DNA of 64,000 bases from NCBI GenBank assembly GCA_949425635.1, contig CASPWD010000004.1, positions 123,175-187,174 on the forward strand. Reading direction: 5' to 3'. Shown in pieces: positions 1 to 9,155 of this stretch (its first letter is position 1; every line of letters starts with the position of its first letter). The notes beneath the pieces were generated by a model. It did not search any database, was not told the DNA's origin, and saw only the letters and a list, made by a program, of their open reading frames with translations. Both the position numbers and the translations under genes were made by a program. This stretch comes from an uncultured Bacilli bacterium. GTDB lineage: Bacteria; Bacillota_I; Bacilli_A; RF39; UBA660.

Positions 1-168
1 AATACTTTTATGTTAGAATGGCCTAAAGGTAGTGGAACATTTCATGAATTCCCGGAAATGGATGAGGGGAAATGGTTTAAAGTTGATGATGCTTATAAAG
101 TAATTTTTAAGGGTCAAGAAAAGATTTTAGATAAATTAGTAGATATAATTAGTGATACTTTAAAATAA
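1..168 (+). CDS. Nudix hydrolase, C-terminal fragment (COG4119-like)
   Basis: Only the last 55 codons are present; the gene begins upstream of the window and ends at TAA 166-168. The fragment includes EWPKGSGTFHEFPEMDEGKW followed by a VIFKGQEKILDKL stretch. This matches, from memory, the C-terminus of the COG4119 group of predicted Nudix NTP pyrophosphohydrolases, where an EWPP-rich loop precedes a GQ..fld.L helix. The Nudix box itself lies outside the window, so catalytic competence cannot be judged. It appears to be the last gene of its operon; the next gene starts 39 bases on with its own ribosome-binding site. Confidence 0.6.
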   Translation, partial: NTFMLEWPKGSGTFHEFPEMDEGKWFKVDDAYKVIFKGQEKILDKLVDIISDTLK

Positions 169-206
169 AATATTATGGTAAACTAATGTTTAGGTAGGGT
201 GATGTT

Positions 207-1097
207 ATGATACCATTAAGTATGGTTTTCTTGCTTTTTTTAATATATGCTTTCTTAGGTTGGTGTATGGAAGTTTGTGTAGCTTTACATGATGAAAAGA
301 AATTAATAAATAGAGGTTTTTTAATAGGACCAATATGTCCAATTTATGGAGTTGGAGTAGTTTTAATGCAGATTTTACTTTATAGATATATGGATGATCC
401 AGTAGTGCTATTTGTAATGGCTGTGTTAGTTTGTTCATTTTTGGAATACTTTACAGGATATATAATGGAGAAATTATTTAAAGCAAGATGGTGGGATTAT
501 TCTCATAAGAAATTTAATATTAATGGAAGAATATGCTTAGATAATTTAGTAGCTTTTGGAGTACTTGCGTTGTTTGTTATGTATTTAGGGAATCCTTTCT
601 TTTTAAATGTTTTTAGTAAAATTAATATTGTTTTATTAAATGTAGTCGCTGTAATACTTTGTATTTTATTAATTATAGATGTTTGTATTTCTTTTAAAAT
701 TATTAACGGATTTAAACATGTAACTAATTCAGTCAAAAAGGATAATACTGAAGAGATTACTAAGAGAGTTAGAGAGATGCTTATTAATCGAGGTGGATTG
801 TATAAAAGACTTGTTTCAGCATTTAACTTTGAAACAAGTGAAATGTATTTAAAAGAATTGACAGCTAAAGTAAAGACTAATATAAATAAAGCAGTTCTTT
901 CTTTAGAAGAGGAAAAGAATAAAAAAATAAAAGAAATTACTAAAGAATATAATAGTAGGATAGATGATATAAAAAGAAAATTTGATGGTCAAAAAAATAA
1001 TAGTAGTAAAAGAAAACAAAAAACAAAAGAAAAAGACGAAGTAAAAGAGAATAAAGTAAAAAAGACAGATAATAATAAAAATAAAGAAATTAAATAA
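207..1097 (+). CDS. CmpB-like putative ABC transporter permease (PF06541-type membrane protein)
   Basis: A 296-residue protein with about five membrane segments (roughly residues 5-25, 43-62, 67-88, 112-130 and 138-163), followed by a helical, lysine- and glutamate-rich cytoplasmic tail (about 200-296) that looks like a coiled coil. The N-terminal pattern FLGW.ME ... NRGFLIGPICPIYG is typical of the CmpB/putative ABC-transporter type IV family common in Bacillota. The transport role is a family label with little experimental support. The tail is longer and more charged than usual and ends in near-pure K/N/E. AGGTAGGGTGAT precedes the ATG. It may be co-transcribed with the SWIM protein 7 nt downstream. 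Confidence 0.7.
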   Translation: MIPLSMVFLLFLIYAFLGWCMEVCVALHDEKKLINRGFLIGPICPIYGVGVVLMQILLYRYMDDPVVLFVMAVLVCSFLEYFTGYIMEKLFKARWWDYSHKKFNINGRICLDNLVAFGVLALFVMYLGNPFFLNVFSKINIVLLNVVAVILCILLIIDVCISFKIINGFKHVTNSVKKDNTEEITKRVREMLINRGGLYKRLVSAFNFETSEMYLKELTAKVKTNINKAVLSLEEEKNKKIKEITKEYNSRIDDIKRKFDGQKNNSSKRKQKTKEKDEVKENKVKKTDNNKNKEIK

Positions 1098-1104
1098 AAA
1101 GTAG

Positions 1105-2139
1105 ATGATAGAAATGTTGTTTAAAGGTGGAAATAATAAAAGTGTATTTGATAAAATTGATGATTACTTGGTAAAGCGTGGACATGAACTTGTAATGTCA
1201 ATTTACTTATCTAATTATAATGGTAATAATATTTATGTAAGATTTGATTATATAAGAAAGTTAGCTGTTTATAAGATTGTTTGGGTTGATTTAAATTTCT
1301 TTGATGAAAAACATATTGAGGATTTTATTAGTATTCAAATGGTTACTAAATATTTATCGTTGAAAATTGTGGAAGTAATGAATAAGATTGAATATGATAA
1401 TAGTTATAGTTTAGATGACGATATAATGGGAGATAGAGTTGAAATACTTAGCTATTTTAAAGAAGAACCTAGAGAATTTATTTTTGATAGATTTTTACCA
1501 TTAGAGTGGGAACAATTAATTGATCCGTTAGCTTTAATATTTTCATATTTGCCTAGAAGTATGGAAGTTTTCTTACAAGAAATATTTGCTAAATTTGATG
1601 GAACAGAAGAAAAATTCAATTATACAAAACCGATTAAGTTTGATTTGTTGAATGGAGATTCCTTAAAAATGTTTAGAGCAGTTAGTATAGAGGCTGGGAC
1701 AAGACTTTATGATAGTGGGAAGGTTACTTTTTTAGAGAAGGTTGATAATAAGTATCTGGCAATTGTGGAAGATAATGGACCACATTTAATATTGTTACAA
1801 AGTATTGATAATGAATATGTCTTGATGTGGTGTGATTGTAAAGCCAGCTATTATTGTAAACATATATATGCTGCTTTATTAGCTTTAAGAAACAAGAAAT
1901 TTAATAGTTTCTACAAAGTTAAATATGTTGGCAAAGAGGAAACTTTGTTAGAAAAAGTTACTTTAGGGACATTTTATTATGCATTTGGAATAGTAGATGA
2001 TAAAATCTTGTTGGTTACTAGCGATGGTAAGTGGTTTCCGACTCAAATTATTCAGAATGGTAAATGCGTTTTTGAAGTTATTGAAGATGATGATGAATGT
2101 ACTTTATCTAAGGAGTTAGAGAAGTATAAAATTAAGTAA
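1105..2139 (+). CDS. SWIM zinc-finger domain protein
   Basis: A 344-residue protein with a SWIM-type zinc-binding motif: C243 and C245 (WCDC), then C251 and H253 (YCKH), giving CxCx5CxH. SWIM fingers occur in SWI2/SNF2 helicases, MuDR transposases and stand-alone bacterial proteins, where they are thought to bind DNA or protein. No helicase or nuclease domain is visible. The first ~230 residues are alpha/beta and unrecognised, and the C-terminal ~90 residues look like a small beta-rich domain. The gene follows the CmpB-like gene by 7 nt with no strong ribosome-binding site; a second ATG at 1114 is an alternative start. It ends in a terminator overlapping the stop codon. Confidence 0.65.
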   Translation: MIEMLFKGGNNKSVFDKIDDYLVKRGHELVMSIYLSNYNGNNIYVRFDYIRKLAVYKIVWVDLNFFDEKHIEDFISIQMVTKYLSLKIVEVMNKIEYDNSYSLDDDIMGDRVEILSYFKEEPREFIFDRFLPLEWEQLIDPLALIFSYLPRSMEVFLQEIFAKFDGTEEKFNYTKPIKFDLLNGDSLKMFRAVSIEAGTRLYDSGKVTFLEKVDNKYLAIVEDNGPHLILLQSIDNEYVLMWCDCKASYYCKHIYAALLALRNKKFNSFYKVKYVGKEETLLEKVTLGTFYYAFGIVDDKILLVTSDGKWFPTQIIQNGKCVFEVIEDDDECTLSKELEKYKIK

Positions 2140-2164
2140 GGCACTTTTAAGGTGTCTTTTTTTT
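2139..2164 (+). terminator. Rho-independent terminator after SWIM gene
   Basis: The stem AGGCAC/GTGTCT (one G-U pair, 7-nt loop) is followed by eight T. It starts on the last base of the stop codon. Confidence 0.75.
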
Positions 2165-2183
2165 CGTGATATAATCTTGTGTA

Positions 2184-2192
2184 TGATATAAT
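2184..2192 (+). promoter_or_regulatory. Extended -10 promoter of the ABC exporter operon
   Basis: TGATATAAT (TG-n-TATAAT) lies 20 nt upstream of the ATG at 2212, with AGGTGG in between as ribosome-binding site. A second TGATATAAT sits 19 nt upstream, just after the preceding terminator. Confidence 0.6.
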
Positions 2193-2211
2193 AAGATAAG
2201 TAGGTGGTACA

Positions 2212-2748
2212 ATGTTCGGTTATGAAAATTTTAAAGCTAAGATGCAAAGAAATAGCGAAGAGAAGGTACAAAATGTTCTTTATGCTTCTTGGTATGGTAA
2301 TACAATTTATGTTTTTTTAATAATGGTAATATTTATTAATTTTATTGGAATTTTAATGGGACGTATGGGTGTTGATAGAGTTTTATTTGTATGTGTTTAT
2401 TTTTTTATAGTGTTTGCAGCAGGAGTATATGTAGGAACAAGGAAAGCAGGATTAGCATTAAGTGAGTCAAGAGTGACTTATGTTCGATTTAGACATTTTG
2501 GATTTAGAGAAAAAGAAGTATTTGAGATTCCTTATGAAAAGATTAAATCTTTAACTGTAGTTAAGTTTTTAAATGTAAGATTGGTTAAGATGTCTTTTAT
2601 ATCGAATACTGGTAGATTTGAAAGAGTTAAGTTTTTATTTAGTTCTTTTCTTGTTGGACCTGGTAGTGGTGATTTTAAACGCGATGGCGAAAAAATATAT
2701 AATAGGTTAAGAGAGTTACAAAAAGTTATTGATAGAGGTGATTTTTAA
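2212..2748 (+). CDS. Membrane protein with PH-like domain, ABC exporter accessory
   Basis: A 178-residue protein with two membrane helices (about 30-50 and 60-78), followed by a beta-rich region (about 85-175) that resembles bacterial PH/YdbS-type membrane-associated domains; that fold call is weak inference. It is the first gene of a three-gene operon: its stop codon shares an A with the start of the ABC ATPase (taATG), so the two are translationally coupled. This placement suggests an accessory or sensory subunit for the exporter. The AGGTGG ribosome-binding site is clear. Confidence 0.5.
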   Translation: MFGYENFKAKMQRNSEEKVQNVLYASWYGNTIYVFLIMVIFINFIGILMGRMGVDRVLFVCVYFFIVFAAGVYVGTRKAGLALSESRVTYVRFRHFGFREKEVFEIPYEKIKSLTVVKFLNVRLVKMSFISNTGRFERVKFLFSSFLVGPGSGDFKRDGEKIYNRLRELQKVIDRGDF

Positions 2749-3461
2749 TGTTACAAATAAAAAATTATAGTTTAGAGTATGTAGAAGGTAAAAGAGTAAT
2801 AAATAATCTTAATTTGTCTGTTAGAGAAGGAGATATCTATGCATTTGTAGGAAGAAATGGTGTAGGTAAGACGACAACAATAAAGTCGATTGTAGGGATT
2901 AATCACATAACTGAGGGGGATATACAATTAGATAAAATAAGTATTTTAAAAGATCCTTTAAAATATAAGAGTATGATAACTTATGTACCAGATAATCCTA
3001 TTCTTTATGAATACTTAACTGGGGAACAATATCTTAATTTTATTGCAGATATTTATGAATTAACGTATAAAGAAAGAGAAGAAAGAATAAAAGAATATGC
3101 TGAGAAGTTTGAATTATTTAATGAACTTGGAAATCTAATAAATAGTTATTCTCATGGAATGAAACAAAAATTAGTTTTAATTGGAGCTTTTATGCATGAT
3201 CCCAAAATGTATGTTTTAGATGAACCTTTTGTAGGTTTAGATCCTAAAGCAACCTATGTTTTAAAGGAGATTTTAAGAGAGAAAGCTCGTGAAGGAAAAA
3301 TAATATTTTTTTCAACACATGTTTTAGATGTGGCAGAGAAACTATGTAATCGAATTGCGATAATAAAAGATGGTAAATTAATAGTAGATGGAGATATGGA
3401 TAGAATTATAAAAGATAAAACTTTAGAAGAAACATTTATGGAGCTAGTTGTCGATGAATAA
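2748..3461 (+). CDS. ABC transporter ATP-binding protein
   Basis: A complete 237-residue nucleotide-binding domain. The Walker A GRNGVGKT spans residues 35-42. The signature motif is SHGMKQK, a variant of LSGGQ as seen in EcsA-like export ATPases. Walker B is YVLDEPF, followed by the VGLDP D-loop and the switch histidine in FSTH. All catalytic elements are present, so it should hydrolyse ATP. It is coupled by overlap to both neighbours: one base shared upstream and 8 bases shared with the permease start at 3454. The substrate cannot be inferred from sequence. Confidence 0.92.
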   Translation: MLQIKNYSLEYVEGKRVINNLNLSVREGDIYAFVGRNGVGKTTTIKSIVGINHITEGDIQLDKISILKDPLKYKSMITYVPDNPILYEYLTGEQYLNFIADIYELTYKEREERIKEYAEKFELFNELGNLINSYSHGMKQKLVLIGAFMHDPKMYVLDEPFVGLDPKATYVLKEILREKAREGKIIFFSTHVLDVAEKLCNRIAIIKDGKLIVDGDMDRIIKDKTLEETFMELVVDE

Positions 3462-5037
3462 GTTTTTTAAGTTAGTTTGGGTTAATTTACTTGGTCTTTT
3501 TGATATAAATAAAATACTTGTGGCAAGAAGTGAAGGAGTTAAGAGTAATTTAGAAAAGAAAACTATAATCACAGGTATTATTGCAGTTATTTATGGTTTT
3601 ATCCTATATCGATTGTTTATCTGGTTTAATTTTGAAGATAAGTTTTTGATACTTAGTTTAGGATTTTTGATAAGTAGTTTATTATGTTTCTTTATGAATT
3701 TATTTATAATAGAACCAATAATTTTAAAAAATAATGATAATGAGATGTTGTTTTCATTACCAGTTACAATAACGCAGATATTATTTAGTAAATTGTTTAT
3801 TATTTATTTAAGAAATATGTTGTTTGTTAGTATTATAATGATTTCATCTTTCTTAAGCTATGGATATTTTGTTAAAGATATGGGAGATACTTTTGTATTG
3901 ATGGGAATTATAAGTACTTTAATGATTCCTTTAATACCGATAGTTTTATCTACTATTGTGGTTTATGTTAATGATTATTTTAAAATTAGAAGTAATAATA
4001 GTAAGTTATTTAAGATATGTAGAAGTTTTATTATTTTATTAGTTATATTAGGTATAGTATTTTTGCTTAGTGGAATAAGAAGTAACGATGTTAATGAAAT
4101 ATTTTCTTCCGTAGTAAGCAAAGGACATTTAATTTATTTTGTTAGTTGGTTATTTGATAAAGCTCTTTCTACAACTAATTTATTTTGGTTTTTGATTTTA
4201 ATTGGGATATCTTTTGTAACGATTTATTTATATACTTTAATTGTTTCAAATAATTATTTGAGAATTTGTTCTTTATTAAAAGGACATAAAAAGAGTGAAG
4301 CTTTTGTTTATAAGAAAAATCTTAATTTACATAGTTTTTTTGGAATGGTAAGAAAAGAGATTATATATTTATTTAATAATAAGTTTTACTTGTTTAATTC
4401 TTATGGAATTATGTTCTTGTTTAGTGTATTATTGTTTGTTGCATTTAATTTATTTGACATTAGTCGTTTTTATGAAATTGAGAATTTTAAGTTTTATCTT
4501 AATTTGTATGTTCCAACTCTTTTAGTTCTTTTTGTTAATATGTCAGGTTCAGCAGTTTCTTCTGTTAGTTTAGAGAAAAAGAACATAGATATTTTAAGAA
4601 CTATGCCAATTAGTATGGCTCAGATATTGGGGGCTAAATGGTTGATAAATGTACTAATTGGAAGTGTTTTTGTTCTAGTTAATGGAAGTATAGTTTGGTA
4701 TTATCTAGATTTAAGTAAGTGGAGTGTTATGTTTAGTTATTTAATCCCTTTTGTTTCACTGATGTTTATAAGTTTAGTTGCAATCATATTGGATTATCGT
4801 TTTATTGAAAAAGTTGAAACAGATGATAACGCAATAATTAAACAAAGATTTATAGGTATGGTACCACCATTCTTAGCTATTATAATTGGTATAGGGCCTT
4901 TGTTTATAGCGGCTTACAAGAAGTATAAGTTGTTGCTTGGAAGTTACGTATTAGCGATGTGTATTGGTATGATAATCTGTTTAATTTATTTACTTATTTC
5001 AAGAGAAAAGCTGTTAGAAAATTTGAATAAAAATTAA
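3454..5037 (+). CDS. ABC transporter permease (ABC-2/EcsB-like exporter subunit)
   Basis: A 527-residue very hydrophobic protein with about a dozen membrane segments and a short basic loop in the middle. It is the membrane partner of the ATPase just upstream; the ATG at 3454 lies inside the ATPase stop region (gATGaataa). An in-frame TTG at 3448 is possible but less likely. The pattern (two groups of about six helices, motifs such as DILRTMPISMAQILGAKW) resembles the PIM-type coupling helix region of large Bacillota ABC-2 exporters. Substrate unknown. Transcription ends at the hairpin at 5053-5100. Confidence 0.8.
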   Translation: MNKFFKLVWVNLLGLFDINKILVARSEGVKSNLEKKTIITGIIAVIYGFILYRLFIWFNFEDKFLILSLGFLISSLLCFFMNLFIIEPIILKNNDNEMLFSLPVTITQILFSKLFIIYLRNMLFVSIIMISSFLSYGYFVKDMGDTFVLMGIISTLMIPLIPIVLSTIVVYVNDYFKIRSNNSKLFKICRSFIILLVILGIVFLLSGIRSNDVNEIFSSVVSKGHLIYFVSWLFDKALSTTNLFWFLILIGISFVTIYLYTLIVSNNYLRICSLLKGHKKSEAFVYKKNLNLHSFFGMVRKEIIYLFNNKFYLFNSYGIMFLFSVLLFVAFNLFDISRFYEIENFKFYLNLYVPTLLVLFVNMSGSAVSSVSLEKKNIDILRTMPISMAQILGAKWLINVLIGSVFVLVNGSIVWYYLDLSKWSVMFSYLIPFVSLMFISLVAIILDYRFIEKVETDDNAIIKQRFIGMVPPFLAIIIGIGPLFIAAYKKYKLLLGSYVLAMCIGMIICLIYLLISREKLLENLNKN

Positions 5038-5052
5038 GCTTGACTAGTTTTT

Positions 5053-5100
5053 AAAGCATTTAAAGTAATTCGTATTTTGAGTTGCTTTAAATGCTTTTTT
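5053..5100 (+). terminator. Terminator of the ABC exporter operon
   Basis: Long stem AAAGCATTTAAAG/CTTTAAATGCTTT with a 19-nt loop, followed by a T run. Confidence 0.85.
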
Positions 5101-5123
5101 CTGTTTAAAATTTGTATGGTCAA

Positions 5124-5132
5124 TGATATAAT
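5124..5132 (+). promoter_or_regulatory. Extended -10 promoter upstream of the flavoprotein pair
   Basis: TGATATAAT, 32 nt before the chosen ATG at 5165, immediately downstream of the preceding terminator. Confidence 0.6.
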
Positions 5133-5164
5133 AGAAGATGAAAGATAAGAATAGAAGGTGTGCT

Positions 5165-6676
5165 ATGAATTACGATAAAATTGTAGTTGGGGCAGGTATT
5201 AGTGGACTTGTTAGTGCAGTTACTCTATTACATGCTGGATATAAAGTATTACTTTTAGATGAACATAATAATGTTGGAGGTATGTCTAAAAGAAGAAGAA
5301 AAGGTCGCTTTGAGTTTGGAGGATCAATGCATGATCTTTATTTAAGTAAAGCTGATGAAAATTATACTATAAAAAATGTTTTGAAAAAATGTAAAATAAA
5401 AGATAATTTAGAATGGTCTAGTTTGCCTTTTTTAGGTCGACTAATTACTGATGATTTAGATGTAACTTTGCCATTTGGAATTGATTCTTATATTGATCAA
5501 ATAGAAAGTATAGTTCCTGATTCGAAGAATTCTTTAGAAATATTTTTTAATTTAGCTTTAGAATGTAAGGAAGCTTTAAATTATATAAATCAAAATATTT
5601 ACGATATTGATTACGACTATTTAAAAAAAGAATATAATAATTTTACGAGAATTGCCAATACTTCAGTTAGTAAGGTAATGGACGCAATTGGTGTTCCTTT
5701 AAAGGCTCAAGAGTTAGTAAATGCGATGTGGATTCTATGGGGGAGTAGCGAAACGGAGATATCTTTTGTAACTTATGGAGTATTTTTATATAACTCCTTA
5801 AGTGAAGGGTTACGTGTTTTGAATCATGGAACTTATGATGTAGCTATGTGTTTGGCGAATCATTTCTTAGAATGTGGAGGAACTTTAAAATTAAATAGTA
5901 AAGTAGATAAGCTTTTAATTGATGATGGAAAAATAAATGGAGTAAAGTTAGTAGATGGAACAAGATATTACTCTAATCATGTTGTCGTTAATTCTAATGA
6001 GAGATTAGTTTATGGAAATTTAGTTAGTTTGGAAGATGTACCACAAGATGCTTTGAAAAGTATAAATCAAAGGGAGTTCGGTGGAAGAACATTTACAATA
6101 CATTTAGGATTGAACAGAACAGCTTTAGAATTAGGTTTAGATAATTACTTATATTTTTTATATGATTCAATGGATACTGATGTAGAATATAAGAGAATGC
6201 AAAGTATAAATTGTACTAATCAGGTTGCTATTGTTCATAATAATGCTAATAGAAATGCTAGTGAAGAAGGTACTTGTTTCATTACTTTGAGTACAGTTTA
6301 TTTTGGAAATGTTTATTCTAAATATGTGATGAATGAAGATATTAGAAAATTAGAACAAGAGATAGCGTATAATTTGATAAAGGCTTTTGAAGAGTTTACG
6401 AAAATTAATATATCTGGTTTTATTGAAGAGATGGAAATTTGTAGTCCTTTAAATAATGCTCAAAAAAGCGGTTATTATGATGGAGCTGATTATGGTTTTG
6501 CATTAAGAGGTTTGGATGATATATTACCAAGAATGTTAAGTAAGAAAAATGAGAAATATATAGAAGGTTTAGAAATAGTATCAGGGTTTGATGGTGATGT
6601 TTATCATTATGCTTCTTCTTATGCAGTTGACTTAAGAGATGAGTTTAAAAAAATCAAAACTGGTGGTGAAGAATAA
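5165..6676 (+). CDS. FAD-dependent oxidoreductase, phytoene desaturase (CrtI)/COG1233-like
   Basis: A 503-residue flavoprotein. The dinucleotide-binding motif GAGISG is at residues 9-14, preceded by a beta strand (KIVV) and followed by the acidic end of strand 2 (LLLDEH). Further family motifs are GGMSKRRRKGRFEFGGSMHDLY near the N-terminus and a C-terminal YEGLEIVSGFDGD-type segment. The start at 5165 is preferred because AGAAGGTG precedes it; an upstream in-frame ATG at 5138 has no ribosome-binding site. The family includes carotenoid desaturases, but no carotenoid genes are nearby. The stop overlaps the next gene by one base, so it is coupled to a ferredoxin-type reductase that may supply or take electrons. 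Confidence 0.8.
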   Translation: MNYDKIVVGAGISGLVSAVTLLHAGYKVLLLDEHNNVGGMSKRRRKGRFEFGGSMHDLYLSKADENYTIKNVLKKCKIKDNLEWSSLPFLGRLITDDLDVTLPFGIDSYIDQIESIVPDSKNSLEIFFNLALECKEALNYINQNIYDIDYDYLKKEYNNFTRIANTSVSKVMDAIGVPLKAQELVNAMWILWGSSETEISFVTYGVFLYNSLSEGLRVLNHGTYDVAMCLANHFLECGGTLKLNSKVDKLLIDDGKINGVKLVDGTRYYSNHVVVNSNERLVYGNLVSLEDVPQDALKSINQREFGGRTFTIHLGLNRTALELGLDNYLYFLYDSMDTDVEYKRMQSINCTNQVAIVHNNANRNASEEGTCFITLSTVYFGNVYSKYVMNEDIRKLEQEIAYNLIKAFEEFTKINISGFIEEMEICSPLNNAQKSGYYDGADYGFALRGLDDILPRMLSKKNEKYIEGLEIVSGFDGDVYHYASSYAVDLRDEFKKIKTGGEE

Positions 6677-7827
6677 TGGAAAAATTAGATAGTCTAAAGA
6701 ATTTTGATGAAAAAAAGTTAGCTAAATTAGGTAAAGAACGTAAAGAATGGTTAAGTAGTGGAGAAGATAAGGTTATTAAAGGAACAACAGAGATAAATAA
6801 ATTAGCTGATTCGATGTTTCAAGAAAAGATTATTGTTAAAGTAAAAGCAATCTTAAAGGAAAATGAAAACTTTAAAACAATAGTATTAAGCAGTTTAGAA
6901 GGACAAGAATTGCCAACGTTTAAAGCGGGACAAAGAATAGCTGTTACAATTACTAAAAACGATAAGGAATATACAAGTTCTTTTAGCTTATCTAGTAATC
7001 CTGTTAGAGCAACAAATGGAGAATATCAGATTACATTTAAATACGATGAAAATGAAGCTGTTTCTGAGTATTTGTTTAATGAAGTAAAGAAAGACGATAT
7101 AGTTGTTATTTCTGGACCTTTTGGAGATTTTTATTATAGTTCTTTAATTGATGAAGAGAATGTAATAGCAATTATTAGTGATAATGGTATTGCACCAATT
7201 ATGGCGATGGCTCAATCAATTATAAGTGGAATAGAAGATTTTAATTTAACAATATTTTATAGTGAGAAATATGAGTCTGATTTGATATTTAAAGAGGAAC
7301 TACTTGAATATGCAGAGTCATCTAATAAAATAAAAGTAAATTTTGTTTTAAGTTCTGATGTTAAAGAAGATATGATGAATGGTTTTGTATCTTTAGATAA
7401 AATAAGAAAAGAATATGTTGAAGGTAAAACAAGTTTCTTTGTTGCAGGTAGTGAAGGATTGCTTAAGTATTTAGATAACGAGTTAAAAAGTTTAAAGTTA
7501 CCTAAGAAGTTTATTAAATATGATAGTTTTTTGCCTAGGTGTAATATAAAAAAGACACGTAAATATAATTTAACTATATATATTAATGATTTAAAATATG
7601 AAGTTCCATGTTATAATAATAAAACAATTATTAATGCGATATATGAAGCAGGAATAAGTATACGTAGTAGATGTCATAATGGAACTTGTGGATTATGTAG
7701 AAGTGAACTTGTTAAGGGTGAAGTAAAAATTGTTAATGATAAGAGAATTAAAGCAGATAAAACATATAATTATATTCATCCTTGTTCCACTTATCCTCTT
7801 AGTGATATCGAGATAGTTGTTAGATAG
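6676..7827 (+). CDS. FAD/NAD(P)-binding reductase with C-terminal 2Fe-2S ferredoxin domain
   Basis: A 383-residue protein. Residues about 45-150 form an FR-type FAD-binding barrel (SSFSLSS at the FAD motif), about 155-280 an NAD(P)-binding domain, and about 290-383 a plant-type ferredoxin domain. The cluster ligands are visible: C333, C338 and C341 in CHNGTCGLC, plus C370 (IHPC). The first ~45 residues are an extra basic helical segment. The architecture is that of COG1018/Hmp-like flavodoxin reductases that pass electrons from NAD(P)H through FAD to a 2Fe-2S centre. Overlap with the upstream FAD oxidoreductase (taATG) suggests it is the redox partner of that enzyme. Confidence 0.85.
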   Translation: MEKLDSLKNFDEKKLAKLGKERKEWLSSGEDKVIKGTTEINKLADSMFQEKIIVKVKAILKENENFKTIVLSSLEGQELPTFKAGQRIAVTITKNDKEYTSSFSLSSNPVRATNGEYQITFKYDENEAVSEYLFNEVKKDDIVVISGPFGDFYYSSLIDEENVIAIISDNGIAPIMAMAQSIISGIEDFNLTIFYSEKYESDLIFKEELLEYAESSNKIKVNFVLSSDVKEDMMNGFVSLDKIRKEYVEGKTSFFVAGSEGLLKYLDNELKSLKLPKKFIKYDSFLPRCNIKKTRKYNLTIYINDLKYEVPCYNNKTIINAIYEAGISIRSRCHNGTCGLCRSELVKGEVKIVNDKRIKADKTYNYIHPCSTYPLSDIEIVVR

Positions 7828-7838
7828 AGTGATCTAAT

Positions 7839-9068
7839 ATGAAAGAAAAAATACAAAATAAATATATTGCATGGGGATTGACTTTGTTTTGTGTATGTTC
7901 TGCACTTATATTGTTATTCTTCGTAATATATAGATGGGATTATATATTTTCATTTATTAAGACTTTGTTTAATATATTAATGCCTTTTATATATGGTTTT
8001 GCAATTGCATATCTTATGAATCCTGTTGTTACTTTCTTTGAAGTTAAAGTATATAAGAAATTGATTAAGAAGATTACGAAAAAAGAAGTAAAAAATAAAA
8101 CAGCGAGAATTTTATCATTAGTAACTAGTACAGTAATATTCTTAGGATTGTTAATAACTTGTATTAGTTTCTTATTCCCAGAGATTTTGAAAAGTTTACA
8201 AATGTTAGTAACTAATATGAATGTATATCTTTCTAATACAAAAGAAATGATAATCGATTTATTTGGTGGTAGTGAAGAGATTAGAACTTTAATTAATGAG
8301 AATTATGGAAGATTTTCAGAATTTTTAAATACATGGTTAAATAATGGGGTATTTAATGATGCAATGACTATACTAAGTAATGGTATATTCGGAACACTTA
8401 AAGTTATTTATAATTTTGTGATAGGGTATATTATTTCTATTTATGTATTGTTTGATAAAGAAAAGTTTAAAGCACAAATTAAGAAGTTATTGTATACTAT
8501 TTTTGATAATGATAGAGTTAATGTTATTATTGAAAACACACTATATACTGATAAGATATTTGGCAATTTCTTTAGTGGAAAGTTGATAGATAGTTTAATT
8601 ATTGGTGTTATATGTTTTGTATTTATGGTAGCATTTAATATGCCCTATGCTTTGATTGTAGCAGTTATTGTTGGTGTAACAAATATTATTCCTTATTTTG
8701 GACCATTTATTGGGGCGATACCAAGTGCATTTTTAATTTTATTGGTAGATCCAGGCGCTTGTATTGTATTTTTAATATTTATAACAATCTTACAACAGAT
8801 TGATGGTAATATTATCGGTCCTAGAATATTAGGTGGAAGAATTGGTTTAAGTAGTTTCTGGGTATTGTTTTCATTATTAATATTTGGGGGACTATTTGGT
8901 TTTGTTGGAATGTTATTAGGTGTACCAATATTTTCAATCATTTATTCTTTTGTAAATGGTTTAATTAAAAAAAGATTAGAAAGTAAAAATTTGCCTGTTG
9001 ATAGTAAAGATTATGAGAAGCTAATTAGTGTTGATGAGAAAACAGGAAAACCAATTTATATTAAATAA
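7839..9068 (+). CDS. AI-2E family transporter (UPF0118)
   Basis: A 409-residue integral membrane protein with about eight helices and a large extracytoplasmic/helical insert at about 105-195. The conserved C-terminal block NIIPYFGPFIGAIPSA ... GNIIGPRILGGRIGLSSFWVL is diagnostic for the family. Members have been described as AI-2 exporters, Na+/H+ antiporters or of unknown substrate, so the name should not be read as proof of quorum-sensing transport. It follows the reductase by 11 nt and probably belongs to that operon, which ends at the hairpin at 9076-9106. Confidence 0.88.
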   Translation: MKEKIQNKYIAWGLTLFCVCSALILLFFVIYRWDYIFSFIKTLFNILMPFIYGFAIAYLMNPVVTFFEVKVYKKLIKKITKKEVKNKTARILSLVTSTVIFLGLLITCISFLFPEILKSLQMLVTNMNVYLSNTKEMIIDLFGGSEEIRTLINENYGRFSEFLNTWLNNGVFNDAMTILSNGIFGTLKVIYNFVIGYIISIYVLFDKEKFKAQIKKLLYTIFDNDRVNVIIENTLYTDKIFGNFFSGKLIDSLIIGVICFVFMVAFNMPYALIVAVIVGVTNIIPYFGPFIGAIPSAFLILLVDPGACIVFLIFITILQQIDGNIIGPRILGGRIGLSSFWVLFSLLIFGGLFGFVGMLLGVPIFSIIYSFVNGLIKKRLESKNLPVDSKDYEKLISVDEKTGKPIYIK

Positions 9069-9075
9069 GAAGACG

Positions 9076-9106
9076 AAGAAGAATTTTATAATTCTTCTTT
9101 TCTTTT
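9076..9106 (+). terminator. Terminator after AI-2E family gene
   Basis: AAGAAGAAT/ATTCTTCTT stem with a 6-nt loop, then a T-rich tail. Confidence 0.75.
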
Positions 9107-9122
9107 CATAAAAAAAGCTAGA

Positions 9123-9131
9123 TGATATAAT
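9123..9131 (+). promoter_or_regulatory. Extended -10 promoter of mutX-like operon
   Basis: TGATATAAT, 24 nt upstream of the ATG at 9156, with GAAGGAAG as ribosome-binding site. Confidence 0.6.
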
Positions 9132-9155
9132 AGGAAGTACGAAGGAAGATAGTAT

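Noticed and set aside
7839..9068. Quorum-sensing (autoinducer-2) export system
   Set aside because: Only the family name points to AI-2; no luxS or lsr gene is nearby and members of this family have other transport roles.
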